DNA of 64,000 bases from Capillidium heterosporum (Eukaryota; Entomophthoromycota; Entomophthoromycetes; Entomophthorales; Capillidiaceae). The stretch lies in contig WBMQ01000006.1 in NCBI GenBank assembly GCA_016630905.1, positions 1,488,001-1,552,000 on the forward strand, written 5' to 3'. The position numbers and the translations under genes were made by a program. The stretch's first letter is position 1, and each line of letters starts with the position of its first letter. The notes under the pieces were generated by a model. The model saw only the letters and a program-made list of their open reading frames with translations. It did not search any database and was not told where the DNA came from. Positions 40,226 through 52,375 of this stretch are shown piece by piece.

Positions 40226-41708
40226 TCAAATATGATCCAAAGCAGTGATGAATCTATCCAGCCCCATCTCAACCTTATCCAATTCAGCAAACGTGAAACA
40301 AAATCTAAAGGCGGGATAGGTCTCGAACTTCACCACCTGTTCTTTGATGTAGAGCTGGGAGTCAAAGTAACTACTGGGTACCATCAGCACCTTATTCTCC
40401 AGCAATCTGTCAAAGAACTTGATATCCAAATTTTCGCCACTATCCCCTCGCTTGACAAATTTAGGCCGAACCCAAAAGAACATACCAGCCAAAGGTCGAT
40501 GGTATACTAGCTTTGTTCCACCTTCGTTGAATTTATCCAAAACCTTACACAGCTTCTCAGTCCGCAGCTGGATATTGTAGCGAAGTTTAGCGACAATAAG
40601 TTCGAAACTGGTTGGTCTTCCAACCGTCAATCAATAGTTTAGCAACTATGGCCTGTGAGTAGCCGGATGGGAACTGGGTTGAGATCTCGTTGAATATCTT
40701 GTACTTTTGACAGAATAGTTGGCTTGCAGTTAAGAAACCTACTCGTATACCGGGTGCTAAAGTCTTGGCGTAGGAATCCAACCGTATTACCCTACCATCT
40801 ATATCTAATGATAGAAGAGATGGTAATAAGTTATGGAATCCAAAGTGGGCCAGCAACTGGCTATCATTATCAGCATCGAATTCGGCTACTCCTTCTGTTA
40901 ACTGTAAGTAATAATAAGGGTCGTCTTCGATGATGATAAGGTCATGTTTCTGGCAGACGTTGTAGAACTCCTGGCGACGATCCAAGCTCATAGTTGCCCC
41001 AGTTGGGTTCTGACCACAAGGTACCTGAAATGCATTTAGAAAAGTTTGTAAAAAATGAAAGCTTACCAGGTAAACCGATTTCACAGTATTTCCAGGGAAC
41101 CTAGCGTTCCAAAGCTTGGCAATCTGATCCATAGATTCAGGAACTATTCCCTGTTCATCTATATCGACAGGAATGACGTTCAAACTTAAAGCTCTAAAGG
41201 TTTCTAAGGCGTTGGGATAAGACCACCTCTCTACCAAAATGGGTTGGCCTGGATCCATTATTAATTGCAACGACTTGTATAAGGAATCGGTGTTTCCAAG
41301 TGTCATCATAACGTCGAAATCGTCATACTTGGGATTGTGTAACTCAACAACATGAGATTTCAAGTATTTGAGTAATGTTGGATCACCAAACCCGTCATAA
41401 TATTGTTGAGAACGGTCCAAGTTTACTTTAGAATTGGGAGCTGCTTGACGATCGATCGTAAAACTTTGCGGCTGAGGTTTGTCTACCTGGAAGGAAAGTT
41501 GATTAATTGGGAAGGTAGCGGGGTTGGGTAGACCTACTTATGTGTTAAAAGTTTAAAATGTGGTATCAATGCTACCTCCACCAAGGAATATGATCTCAGG
41601 ATCTTTAAGGTGATCTAACAATTTGATAAAAGGGTTCTGACGTAGGTTTCTACCATAAGTACTCAAATACTTTTCGAACCCTTGAGCTTCGAATCCACTC
41701 TCCAACAT
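40226..41708 (-). CDS. Aro8/kynurenine-type aminotransferase
   Basis: Fold-type I PLP aminotransferase of the Aro8/AADAT group (aromatic amino acids, kynurenine or 2-aminoadipate). Exon 1 ends in FLGGG and splices (intron in about 41536-41578) to LPNPATFP, a hallmark of this group. Further blocks are YYDGFGDP, PCGQNPTGATMS after a second intron, IIEDDPYYYLQL, and RLDSYAKTLAPGIRVGF with the PLP lysine. The C-terminal domain has AGMFFWV. Between QFRTYCR and KLRYN the frame moves +1 at a TAA (40587-40589). Family members align across this point without a gap once one base is skipped. No GT-AG intron fits without losing conserved residues. The stop is TGA. Confidence 0.88.
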
Positions 41709-43381
41709 TTCTAAAAGTATAAGCAATGTTGAGGCTGTATGTTACTAGTTTCAAGCTTTTATACTATGGGCTGGATTTAAATGGTTGTCTTGTTTGGATA
41801 TGTGGTATATGTTTTGCGCTAAATCGGCTTTTTATATGGGTCTATACCGGTTTATTTATAGTTGGAGATAACACCTGATCTAAATTCAGAATCGCAAAGC
41901 ATAAACATAATAGCGCGAACTGGATTCCTGGATCATGCTGGTTCGGAAGTTAAAGGAGGAGGATGGGATAGTCCAAGTGACTCAAGTTGATTATTAATGG
42001 GTTTTGAAGTGGGCTTTACTGCGAAATGAACCACCGTTTGGTATGTAGACCGGTTAAACGGGTTAAATTTAACTTTAAGCTATTATACAATAGCTAAATA
42101 AAGGGAAGCATGATAAACTGGCTGAATCTATTGGACTTTGAGACCTTGGAATTATCTCCCAAATAAGTGAATAAATAGCGTACAATTTCCGTTAGACTTT
42201 AAGCAAGAAGTTGTAAGAGCGAGGTAGCCTTCTAGACCTTGATATTTTACGGGAGTGGCTGTAGGTTACACCACGCCTGTCTCTCGGAATTTAATGCTAA
42301 ATAGTAGATATTTATAGCTCTACTCGGCCTAGCTTTCGTTTTCCAATTTATACATTTGATATATCGAGTCAAAGGTTTATAAGTATAATTGGCACACATG
42401 AGTTTATCAATATTTATCGGTATCCCACACCTATATATTCAAAATAATAGATTTTTTACTATTTTAGGAAAATCTGTTGTAGGAGAATGTCTTAACTATC
42501 TTATATCTAACTTGTAAAAGAATGATGAAGCTTTAATTTGTATATAAAGGTTTCAAAACTCTAATTGATTAAGCCAGTCTACTTTACACTAAAAATAATA
42601 TCTCTTATACATATCTTTATACAAATACTACTATAAAGCCTTGTCATAGATAAGAGAATAGCACTTTAGTAGTTTTGTATAAGTCTATAATGGATAGAAT
42701 TGTTTTCAGGTTGCAATATTCGACATTTCATCAAAGTTTTAACGTCTAGTTTCGTCACCAAATGTTTTGATCGAACTATCTCCTCACTTCAAAACATTGG
42801 AATCCAAGAATAGGGTTAGCCAAATTGAGATGGATACCAGACTAAAATATATACAGTTCAAAGTTCGCCCCTATTTTAGTTTAGCTTAGAAAGGCTTAAG
42901 ATAGCTCCATCGATTGCTGCTTCAACGTCCCAGAATAGTTATACCATTTCCAAGCCTAAACCATGAGTTTAACATCGAATTAGAAAGTCTTTATAGCAAT
43001 AGATGTCTTTATAAAGTTAGCTTTACACTATGCATTCAGATTCCGTATAGCTAATTTAGTCTTGATATTAGTGGGTTTTAGTGTTTATGTTAAACTCAAT
43101 CGGCTCGGGCTTTGCAAACAAACATGGGTCGCTTACAGTTTTACTACCCACCCACTATATAAGCTAAAATAACTAAGGTGCTAAACCTTTGTCCCTTAAA
43201 TATACTAAGCCAATGTTTAAATCTCCATGTGTATCACTAGAAGCATGTATAAATAGACTAGAAATCTTATATTGAACTCACTTTACATCAAAAGTTTTAC
43301 TTTGCATACCTACCATCTCTTTCCCCATCCCTAGCATTGCATCTTATTACATCTCCCACCATTAATAAATATAGATCCCTG
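41709..43381. other. Intergenic between divergent genes
   Basis: AT-rich region between divergent starts. No gene is seen; a TATA box at 43248 serves the gene to the right. Confidence 0.45.
43248..43255 (+). promoter_or_regulatory. TATA box of the 43 kb gene
   Basis: TATAAATA, about 127 bases upstream of the ATG at 43382. The distance is somewhat longer than for the other genes. Confidence 0.45.
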
Positions 43382-44111
43382 ATGCATAAACTACCAACAT
43401 TAAAAGTTACCCCAAGCTCTAAGAAGAGCTATGAATCCGACTTGGAGAGCTCCAACCTCCAAAATGAAGCTGATACCTTCTCCGACTTCAACTTTAGCTA
43501 CGAGTCCAAATTTAGAAGAAAGCATAGAGTCACCAAGAAGTTCATCAATTTTTTCAAGTTTATCAAGTTGAAGAAGAGCATCCAATAGCTCTACCGTCGA
43601 CTTGAGCTTCAAGAGCTTCTACAAGGTCAATCCAACCTCCACGTTATTTAGGTTTCAATCCAACAGCAATTTAAAATCAAAGTCTAACATCAATACCAAC
43701 TCCAAACCAAACGTCAACTCCAATTCATCCTCCATTTCCAACACTACGCTGAATCTATCCATCAAAAATGTATATCGTACTAGCACTTGCATCCCTGAAC
43801 GAAATTTTGACAGCATGTCTAAATCTAATTTACACAAATTTATGAATGGAGACAAGTTACCTACAATAGTCATCCCCAAGCCAGCCAACCTAACTACCAA
43901 GATGCAACAGTTGGGTTATCTCGATCGAAAATTACAGCTTACTGACAGTGTAGATACGAATAACGAAAACGACGCAACTAGCGACAACAAGTTGAAGGTA
44001 AACCAATTCGACACTATGCTGAAGTCGGGTCACGGAAGCAATTTTATCACTGGGTCGCCCAACTACACTTTGAAGTTAACCCTGACACCCGATATCCTAT
44101 CGAACATCTAG
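43382..44111 (+). CDS. Unnamed-family protein A, with +1 frame step
   Basis: The ATG at 43382 opens a Ser/Lys-rich frame ending at TAG 43586-43588. The +1 frame continues to the TAG at 44109-44111, giving 242 residues if one base is skipped. The frames can only be joined within about 18 bases upstream of the stop, because the +1 frame has its own stop just before. A weak 85-nt intron would also join them but would remove the basic helix FINFFKFIKLKK. The C-terminus has two motifs shared with the gene at 52376-53058: a NGDKLPTIVIPKP block and PNYTLKLTLTP near the end. The middle is Asn/Ser-rich. Function unknown. Confidence 0.65.
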
Positions 44112-44868
44112 CACCTTTTTATTTTTTCAAAGCAACATTTGAGATATCAATTGTATTTATAGGAAATATTTTACTTTCCTGCCAACAAATAAATATTTTG
44201 TTATGAAGGTTTATATTTGTCTTTGTATTAAAAGAGTTACTTACATTCAAACATTTTTGATACTTGTTAATCATGTAATGAATATTGCGAGTATGAGGAT
44301 TGATTTGTTGACGAAATTGGAAGCTCATTGTTGCCTAGTGGTTTCTCTTTCCAATATTCTACGGTTCTTTTGTAGTCAATAGTAAAAACAATTTTGAAAA
44401 TGAATATATACCCTCATTAATGACAAGAATCGAAAGATAAATCAACATATTTAATTAAAAATTACCTCTTAATGGATAAAAACGCTCTATTTGTTACTGG
44501 TTGGTTTAAAGCTGAATCGATGATAAATATGGCTTATATCTAGTGATGCGTTCTCTTTTGCAAAGATAATTAGCAGTTCAATTACCTGTCCTAACTAAAC
44601 TTCAAATCAATAACTTATTATTAGCTGTGAAAATTAAAGCATCATTTAAGAATTTAATAGGCTACCATCCTAGTCAGAAATAAACACTACAATACTTTCC
44701 AATTCTGTTCACAAAAATTGGGCAATTTATATAAGTTCAGCTGTAAAAATACAAAAGGATATGCGAACTAAAAAGCAGACAACTTGTAGCGCTTACTTTT
44801 GACCAGAATAATACAATCTAAAGCTCCAGCACTATACCAGAACTCTCAAGTTTTGAAATGGAAAGGTA
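44112..44868. other. Intergenic
   Basis: AT-rich; no gene supported. Confidence 0.45.
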
Positions 44869-46855
44869 ATGAGCGAGCTTCAGATTAGAATCTACAAAGT
44901 CGAAAAGGTAACACCCAAGCGAAACAATGATCACAGAAGGGCAGTTAAACAGAACTTGATAAAAAGGAATGAGCAAGTGGAATTCCAATTTGAGAAGGTA
45001 ATCACTTTTTTAGATGCAATTGAGAGAGCTTTAGAGTCGAAACAACAGTTTTCGGAGAACCAAGCTATCAGTTCCAACAGTTGGGCCAAAGGTTGCAACA
45101 GCTTGGATGAACAGCTGTTACTGGTTAGGAAATATGCAGTCTGGTTGAGCAACCAAGTAAAGAGTATAACCAATTCACCTTTCGCCTACAACCAACAAAA
45201 GTTAACTCCTGAACGTCTGCTGATTATCGAAAGTACGCTAAATAGAGTTGCTGTCAAGACGGGTATTTTATGCGGAGTGACAATGGACCAAGTAGTTAAT
45301 TTTACAAGAGGTAGGTTCGATGTAGAAAGCGTAGATGCTATCGGACCTTTTGATTATGGCCGTTTCCTCGAAGTCGCCACTCATGCCAATTCCTGCTATT
45401 TACATATCCACAAGGATCTACCAACCCAGCTAAAAAGCTTCAGCGACAAAAATGGTAAACCTAACTTGCTTTCGTACGCTGTAGTGGCTTGCTTGAGTCG
45501 CTTCCTCGATCCTTCACCAAAATTTACCTACTCCGATATCTACTATTCTGCGATGCAAAGCATCGAGTATATCTTGCCCACTATCTACGCCAATCCAAGC
45601 TACGACAACATAAGGGCATTTTTAACCCTGCTGCGGCTCCCATTCTTTACGGTCGACTGCATACTCGCCCTCAAGTACATGACGATACTGGTACATATGT
45701 CCAAAGCGTTAGGCATCGAGCTGAAGCCTTACCAAAGCACCATGAATTTGGAGCTGGTCCGAGCCAAGAATTTAGAGCAGTATGCGATCGCCATGTACGG
45801 AGTAGGTAAGATTATATCCCACCTCAAACTTGTATATAGGGATGGGGATTCTGAATTTACTTCCCTACCCAACTACTTCGTCATCAGCCTCTTCCTGCCG
45901 CGTCAAAATACTTGGACTAGCAAAACTAGGGCGATAACGCAAGGTTATGAGAACAAGATCTGGGGTGCCAACGTCGAGATCATCAACAACTGTCGCAAGC
46001 ACTACAACCCTAAGCTCAACCTTGAAAACTTGAACATCGTGCTTCGACTTCCCCTTACTAAGATAAAACTCATATACCAAAACGTGTCGTCCCAACTCCC
46101 AGCTCTCAAAGAACCTTTCTCCTTCCTAGTGCATATCACCCCTGAAGCTTACCGGTACATCAGACCCAGCACCTTAATTCACGAAGATACCAGTCGTGCC
46201 TGTGAACATTCCAGTAACCTAGCCCTATTTTATTCAATGCTGGCGTACAGCTCTATAATCACTCTATTCTACCCCAGCATCATAATCAAGCCATACCCCA
46301 ACGTATTCTCCTGTCATGATCTGATTCAGTTACTGAAGGCTGCCCATCACCAATCCTTACTATACCTCTACTCGGGGAAGATCCACCTGCAGGAGATGTT
46401 AGCAGCATACTCCAACGACAATTCCCCACCTGCCCGCAAAATCGTTCAATCCATCGACAGCTTTCATGAAGACCTACCCCCAACCGATCCCCATTGGTAA
46501 AGTCAACTATAACGCTGCCTTCAACCGATACAATTTATCCAATTCACTGTTCAATGACATGATGTTCACCTACTTTGTTTACTTGAACGCATTGTATACG
46601 CTGCCTAAAATGAAGGATTTGAATTTAAGTTTGTTTGGATTGGACAAAGTCACCGATGCCAAGGATAAGGAGCAAAAGATTAAAGTCGTTGAAAAATCGC
46701 TACGTTTCCGTATACAGCACATCCTAGCTTTCTTTAAACTGTTTGCATCGTTCCCCAAATCGGAAGAAAATTTCGATACCGTTTCGACATTGGAGTATCT
46801 GGTGGAAGCTAGTACGAACTTCGATTCCTTATCAGGCACGCCTAGTTCAAAGTAA
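44869..46855 (+). CDS. Fungal TF-domain protein without zinc cluster, +1 frame step
   Basis: The ATG at 44869 opens 543 codons to a TAA at 46498-46500. The +1 frame, which overlaps the last codons, continues to 46855, for 661 residues in all. The helical middle region (YGRFLEVATHANSCYLHIH, SYAVVACLSRFLDP, YYSAMQSIEYILP, FLTLLRLPFFTVDCILALKYMT reads in pieces) resembles the fungal-specific transcription-factor domain. No Zn2Cys6 cluster is visible at the N-terminus or in the bases just upstream; the first 60 residues are basic and coiled-coil-like. It may be a cofactor-type regulator, or it may have lost its DNA-binding exon. No acceptable intron joins the two frames. Confidence 0.65.
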
Positions 46856-48830
46856 AATTTATTTTATTGCTAATTTATCGTTTACAGCTGTTAAATTTCT
46901 TGATAGTGGAAGTAGTGGGTTTCTACATGTTTTAATATTGTGATAGTAGTATTTTTTCAAACTTGTTAATATCGTTGGTATTGTCAATGGTTTAAAATAG
47001 TTTATTGAACTCCATAAGTTGTAGATAGAATTGTTCTAAATCAATTTTATACCAGTAAATTTAGCTTTAGGAAGCTAATATTTAAATGTTCTCTTTATAA
47101 GTAGTAATTCGGAAAATGAAACCAGCAATAGCGTAGAGATTCGGTCTAAAACATAGGGCTTGGTCAACAAATATACTAGGAACCCCATAAGCAGGGGAAT
47201 GGCAGTATTTACAACAATTTACTTTGACTAGGCTTGCCTAAGCTCTGGGGAAGATATCCTTATCTAGTAAAATATTGAAGATATAGTATTATTTCCAAAA
47301 ATGAATAAGCCCTCATCTTTCAATTCTAGAAAACCCAGATACTTGCTATCTATTAATCCTGCATTTTTGAAATGGATGTGGCTGCTTCGATGTATAAAGT
47401 ATATTTGAAAGCCGAGAGCATTGGCTTTACCTTCGTTACATTGATGCACCACAAAGTCTTTAAATTGATGTCTGTTGACCTCGTAGCTAAACTTATACTT
47501 ATGCTAGTCTCATAAGCTTTCAAATGCTCAAGTGAAACTCAGATTCACAAGAGCATAGAAGGCTTTAGTCCAGACGAACTACAACGTTTCTTCGATGGCA
47601 TCCATCAGGTAAATTCATGACTAAACGAGCTTTGGATTAGGTAATCGTGAAGCCTGTTTAATTTAAGGAGAAAATCCATGACTTGTCGGTAAAAGACCCC
47701 GTGGCATCTTTTAACCTGACAAGTATTTTTATAGAATATGAAGATCAAATTGCAAAAGGTTGACCTCTCCATTATAATCCCCTATTGAGATCGGTCAATC
47801 TGATTTAAGGAGGATCAGAAGTTTAACACACTTTCTGGCATTCATTTTAGAGGTGATGATTCCCAACACAACTCCTATGTCAAATGTGATGGCTTCAAAG
47901 ACTTTAGAAGCTGCATGACTGAAGCTTTAGTTTCATTGCTAGTGCTTCACTCAAAAAATTTACTTAGATAGCTCGTATAAATGGCACTATCATCACACCC
48001 CAGTCCCCTGAGTTAGAAACTATGGTGTAAGCCATAGAAATATAGGCTACGAGAAGACTATACTCGAGCGAGAGACATACTATATACTACCTATATACAC
48101 TATAAATATCCTGAGGATAGCTTCAAGAAAATGGATCCCCACCAACACGGCTCCGTCTAGCATCTTCCTTTCGAAAGTCTAAAGCTGAACCTTACAAGGT
48201 ACCTATAAAATCTGACATTAGAGCAGTTGTAAAAGCTCAATTGGGGCTAGGTAATAAGTGAATATAGACTTGTACATAACTTTAGCTAAATGCAGTATGC
48301 CTGTAGATTTGGTTTTTTACTTACATGTATTTGATTTTTTATCCTCCAAATCGGCTCCTCATTAGGTGAATTGACTAACACCTTTTATGAAAATATTTAA
48401 GGAATTTTTTCAAAATATCAAAGTTCCTAGAATTGAAGCTTAGATATTCGATTAAAATTTCTAAATCAATAACATAACATGTGTTATATTAAAAGAAAGC
48501 TTCAGATTACCATTATGAAGCTTAAAATATAGATGCTGATAGTTGGAATTTCAACCAAAATCTATTTACTACATATATTATATCCCGTTAACTCTATAAC
48601 ATCAAGTAGATTTTATCAAAGCTATTGACGAAAATTAATTATATTTTATTGCAAAAACTTTTAAAATGCTCTCAACCATTCCAATTTCATCTTGGTAATG
48701 TATAAGGTGCACTGTGCCTCCTATTCGATTTTATCCCTTTCTTATTTTGCTGAAAATATTTCCTAGGGCTTTTGAATGGCTTGGGTATTAAATCTATTAG
48801 ATATCATTAGATTTATATACACTTTACAAG
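46856..48830. other. Intergenic
   Basis: About 2 kb, AT-rich. Short coding-like scraps near 47370-47610 (for example a stretch with GFSPDELQRFFDG before a possible donor) are too weak to call a gene. Confidence 0.4.
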
Positions 48831-49369
48831 TCAAACTATACCTTTGATCTTGAAATCGTACCATATGGAGCCGACGTCACATAGACACAGTATCTTCAGA
48901 AAATTAGCAGCCTAATCAAAGAGTTAGAGGATGATGCATTTGATCCTTTTACGTCAATAACGTCATCCAATAGATCTTCGTCCATGTTGGCACAAAAGTA
49001 ATGATCCCACTCGTTAAGTGCGATGCCAGAGAACAGTTTGAAATCCAAATTGAAGTTGATGACTGGATCGTTTAAGTGGAACCGGCAGTACTCTAAAATC
49101 TTGTCGAGAGCTGTCGAGTGCACGCCCCTGAGGAATACAACTGGTTTAACTGGAAGGTTAAAGTATATTCTTGGAGAAAAATTACATATGCTGAGGTACT
49201 GATTGTTTTTGAGGAGATCACGTATGTAGAACGATCGTGCCACTACCTCGTACTCTATTTCGAACTGCTTCAAGTCGTTGGTCACTAGGATTATTATCCC
49301 TACAACAAAGTTAATATCGAACTAAAAGGTAGACTTACTGTTGGTATTCTGTGCCATTATCGTAGCCAT
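48831..49369 (-). CDS. Divergent, shortened Skp1-like protein
   Basis: Three exons (49369-49339, 49299-48953, 48911-48831) with introns of 39 and 41 nt give 152 residues. It follows Skp1: a beta strand (IIILVTND), EVVARSFYIRDLL, PVVFLRGVHSTALDKILEYCRFHLNDP, a tryptophan in NEWDHYF, DEDLLDDVIDAANFL and LCDVGSIW. The last intron is clear because it restores the AANFL core. Canonical Skp1 continues about 25-30 residues further with the helices that hold the F-box; here the protein stops at KIKGIV. It may bind cullin but not standard F-box proteins, or it may be a decaying paralogue. Confidence 0.75.
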
Positions 49370-52300
49370 AGCTATAATTGTCTTCGATACTAATAAATGT
49401 TTGTAGATTTGGATTCGTGTAAGACCGCTTATATGGTTTTTCGAGTACCCATCGACAATTTAAAATAACTTATATCAAGCTGAGTACTTCTACATATGGA
49501 AATTGACGAGACATTACTTTCCTATTCGCCCCACCTTAGTACGATACAAACCCAGGATAATATAAATTGCCTTTTTGGATGCCAGCAATTTATAACTAGG
49601 AATGTTTGAGCTGGTGCTTTGTAATATATCCGGTTTCGTCTTGGCTTTACTTTAGGTAAATTAAACTTGAATGTATAGTTACAGCTTGAAATTCCATACT
49701 TATAAATGAACATGTTTCTTCTAGCGGGACTCCTTCCTCAGCCTTTTTTACTCCAGTTGATCCTTTGGGAAGGTATATTTTCAACAACTGCCCTGGCTGA
49801 GTTGGAATTTCCTTGAATTTGATTCCAAATAAACATCAAAGAATGACAAATTTGTAATTATATAATATGTTTTGTAATAACGAGCCGACTACAAAAGTGT
49901 GACTTTGGCAGGGTGCTGGAATGGGACCTACAGTAGCAGCTATATTTTTAGGAAAATTCCTTCCAATCACTAACTGAACCTGGAGAAATATCTCGTTTTG
50001 ATCGGATCTTATTTATTGAGCTAAACTTTGTCCAGGATGTTCGGAACAATTTACTGTATAAGCACACTGCCTATTATAGCCTAGCTTTGTTTACAGATAG
50101 TGGCCAATTTAGAATGAAAGGAGTGCTGAACTATAGTTGGATTGTATCGAGGTAAGCTGAATACAGTTCGTTTCCTTATTTGAAAGGTAGATGCTTGACG
50201 CTTGGCTTGTTTCATATAGATGTAGCTTTTCAAATAGGTAAATAAGCTGAAATAGAGTTGCTGTAATGTTAGCCCACATTGTACTTGGACAAGACAGAAG
50301 CAGTCCAATAGCTCGGCATTCTTCGTTACCAAGCAGTTTTCATCTAGGGTTAAAGTGGACAGGTGATTATATAAACGCTTGGAGAGATTCTCTTATTGAC
50401 CAATAAATAACCAAGACGATGTATATTTACATAGCCATATGAAATTATACATCATAGGGTTTGTAAACTTTATAAATTTAAATTTTGTATTTGCTATATA
50501 AAGTGTCGACTGAAAAGTTATAAGCATATGTATCTAGATATTAGAGTGAAAATCGACGCTATACCGACTCCCTATTATATACGTATATATATTATACCAA
50601 AGTGGTCATATTTGTGAGGATAAGTAAGCTGGAACTATTACTTTCATACATCATTTAAAGCCCATCAGTCCAGCGCTAGATAGAACTTTCGTAACTCCAA
50701 ATTAAGCTGAATACACCTTATGTATCTGCCTATTCACTATAAAGTTTATAGCACCATATCAACCTTTATATCGTAGAGGAGTCCTAAAGAATAATTCAAG
50801 CAGGTATATCAAGTTCACGTGAAGTTTAGGTTGAACGTCAAGCTATTTAAAAGGCAATTCGCTTTTGGAAAAGCTTTAGTTGGTTACTCTTTGGGAAATT
50901 GACGAAAGTTGAATGCCGATAGAATAGGAGTTGGTGTGTAATTTAGCTGGTCATAACCTAACTCAAATGCTATTTTTACGAGCCGGTATATGGTCCCATT
51001 CTTTGTAATGGCTCTAGATCGAGGATAGAGGTGTATGGGTCCATCGAAAAAGAAATAGGCTTAGTAAGTATACTTTAAAATCTTTAAAGCAAAGGCCTAA
51101 CATATAAATCTGTACGTTTTATATAATCACCTAGCTACTTTATGGGCAAGCGGTTACTCTGTAGCCTGACAACTCTTTAACCAATAAACTGTCTATCTGA
51201 AATCATCTTTATATGTAAAGGTCCATAGCTTCTGATATGGGCTCTTTAAATGAAGCAAGAAACTATACTTTGGCTTACCAGCTATTTTTATCATACATCT
51301 AGCCTCAAAGGTGGTTCCTAACATGACTCGAAGGCTTTTTACCTATTCCTTAGAAAAGATTCCAAGGAAATCCGCTTATTGATAGTCGATTTCAAATCCT
51401 ACAAACGACTTCGTTCCGATAAATTAGGAAAACCTCATCCATCCCAATATATATAAAATTGCTCAGAATTTCGGATCAAATAGTAGGTCAGAGGTAAGTT
51501 GTCAAATCTGAATGCTTAGCAAGTATATTTTAATTGAGAACTGTCAAGTAGGTCCTTTTATTTATAGAGCTTGATGTTGCTGATTAGAATCAAAATTTTG
51601 AAATCAGTTAAGCTTGCAATAGTGTGACTATATTACAAAAGAATGTCAGTTTTATTATTAGAATGCTTTTAAATAGAAACACATTTTAGTTCATAAATTA
51701 ACATTGTAGTGAAATCTATTGGCACGTCCTTATATTCAACTTTAGAATTCGATTAGGTTGTTGAAGATCCATTTCAAAGCAAATGGCAAATGTTTATTCA
51801 AGGAGCAGAAACTATAAATTACCAAAGACCTATATATTTGCTAATTATATATTGGAGGAAGAGTGTATCGATACTACCTGATTAAAGTTCAGGCACTAAC
51901 TTAAACCTTCATTTTGGAAGGTGCTACCTCCAAGATCGTGGACTCTTTGAGGGTCCTTCAAGTTAATGAGATACAGCATTATCCTGTGTCTTACTGCAAG
52001 GATTAGTCCAATCTTATTGTTTACAGATTACCACCTTTGAATTGTTCAATAATATATATTGGAAGGCTGAATATAGGTTCTAACCCTTAAGCCATGTTTA
52101 AAATACCTTGAGGAATATGGCTGAAAATGTAAGACAACTTATTATATGCTTTAATGCAATAAAGGTTGAAAATTGAGGTGAAAAAATCAATCTATTGAAA
52201 ATTTTGAAGTTTATTAGTTCGATAGTGTCAATAAATAGGGCTGTTGGGTTAGCATATGGTTGTAGGAGGATATATTACAAATCAATATAATTAATATTTT

Positions 52301-52375
52301 TGGGTATGTAGGTAATAGATTAGATGGTGGTTGAGGTGTCACCGACACCTACCAATAAATAGGAAAAAAACCGCA
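49370..52375. other. Intergenic, gene-poor
   Basis: About 3 kb, AT-rich. A minus-strand stretch near 50081-50370 has some protein-like, leucine-rich content (LSTLTLDENCLVT) but soon meets stops. It may be a remnant. Nothing else is supported. Confidence 0.4.

Noticed and set aside
47262-47620. Gene near 47.4 kb
   Set aside because: Short coding-like scraps in several frames with stops between them; no consistent exon chain.
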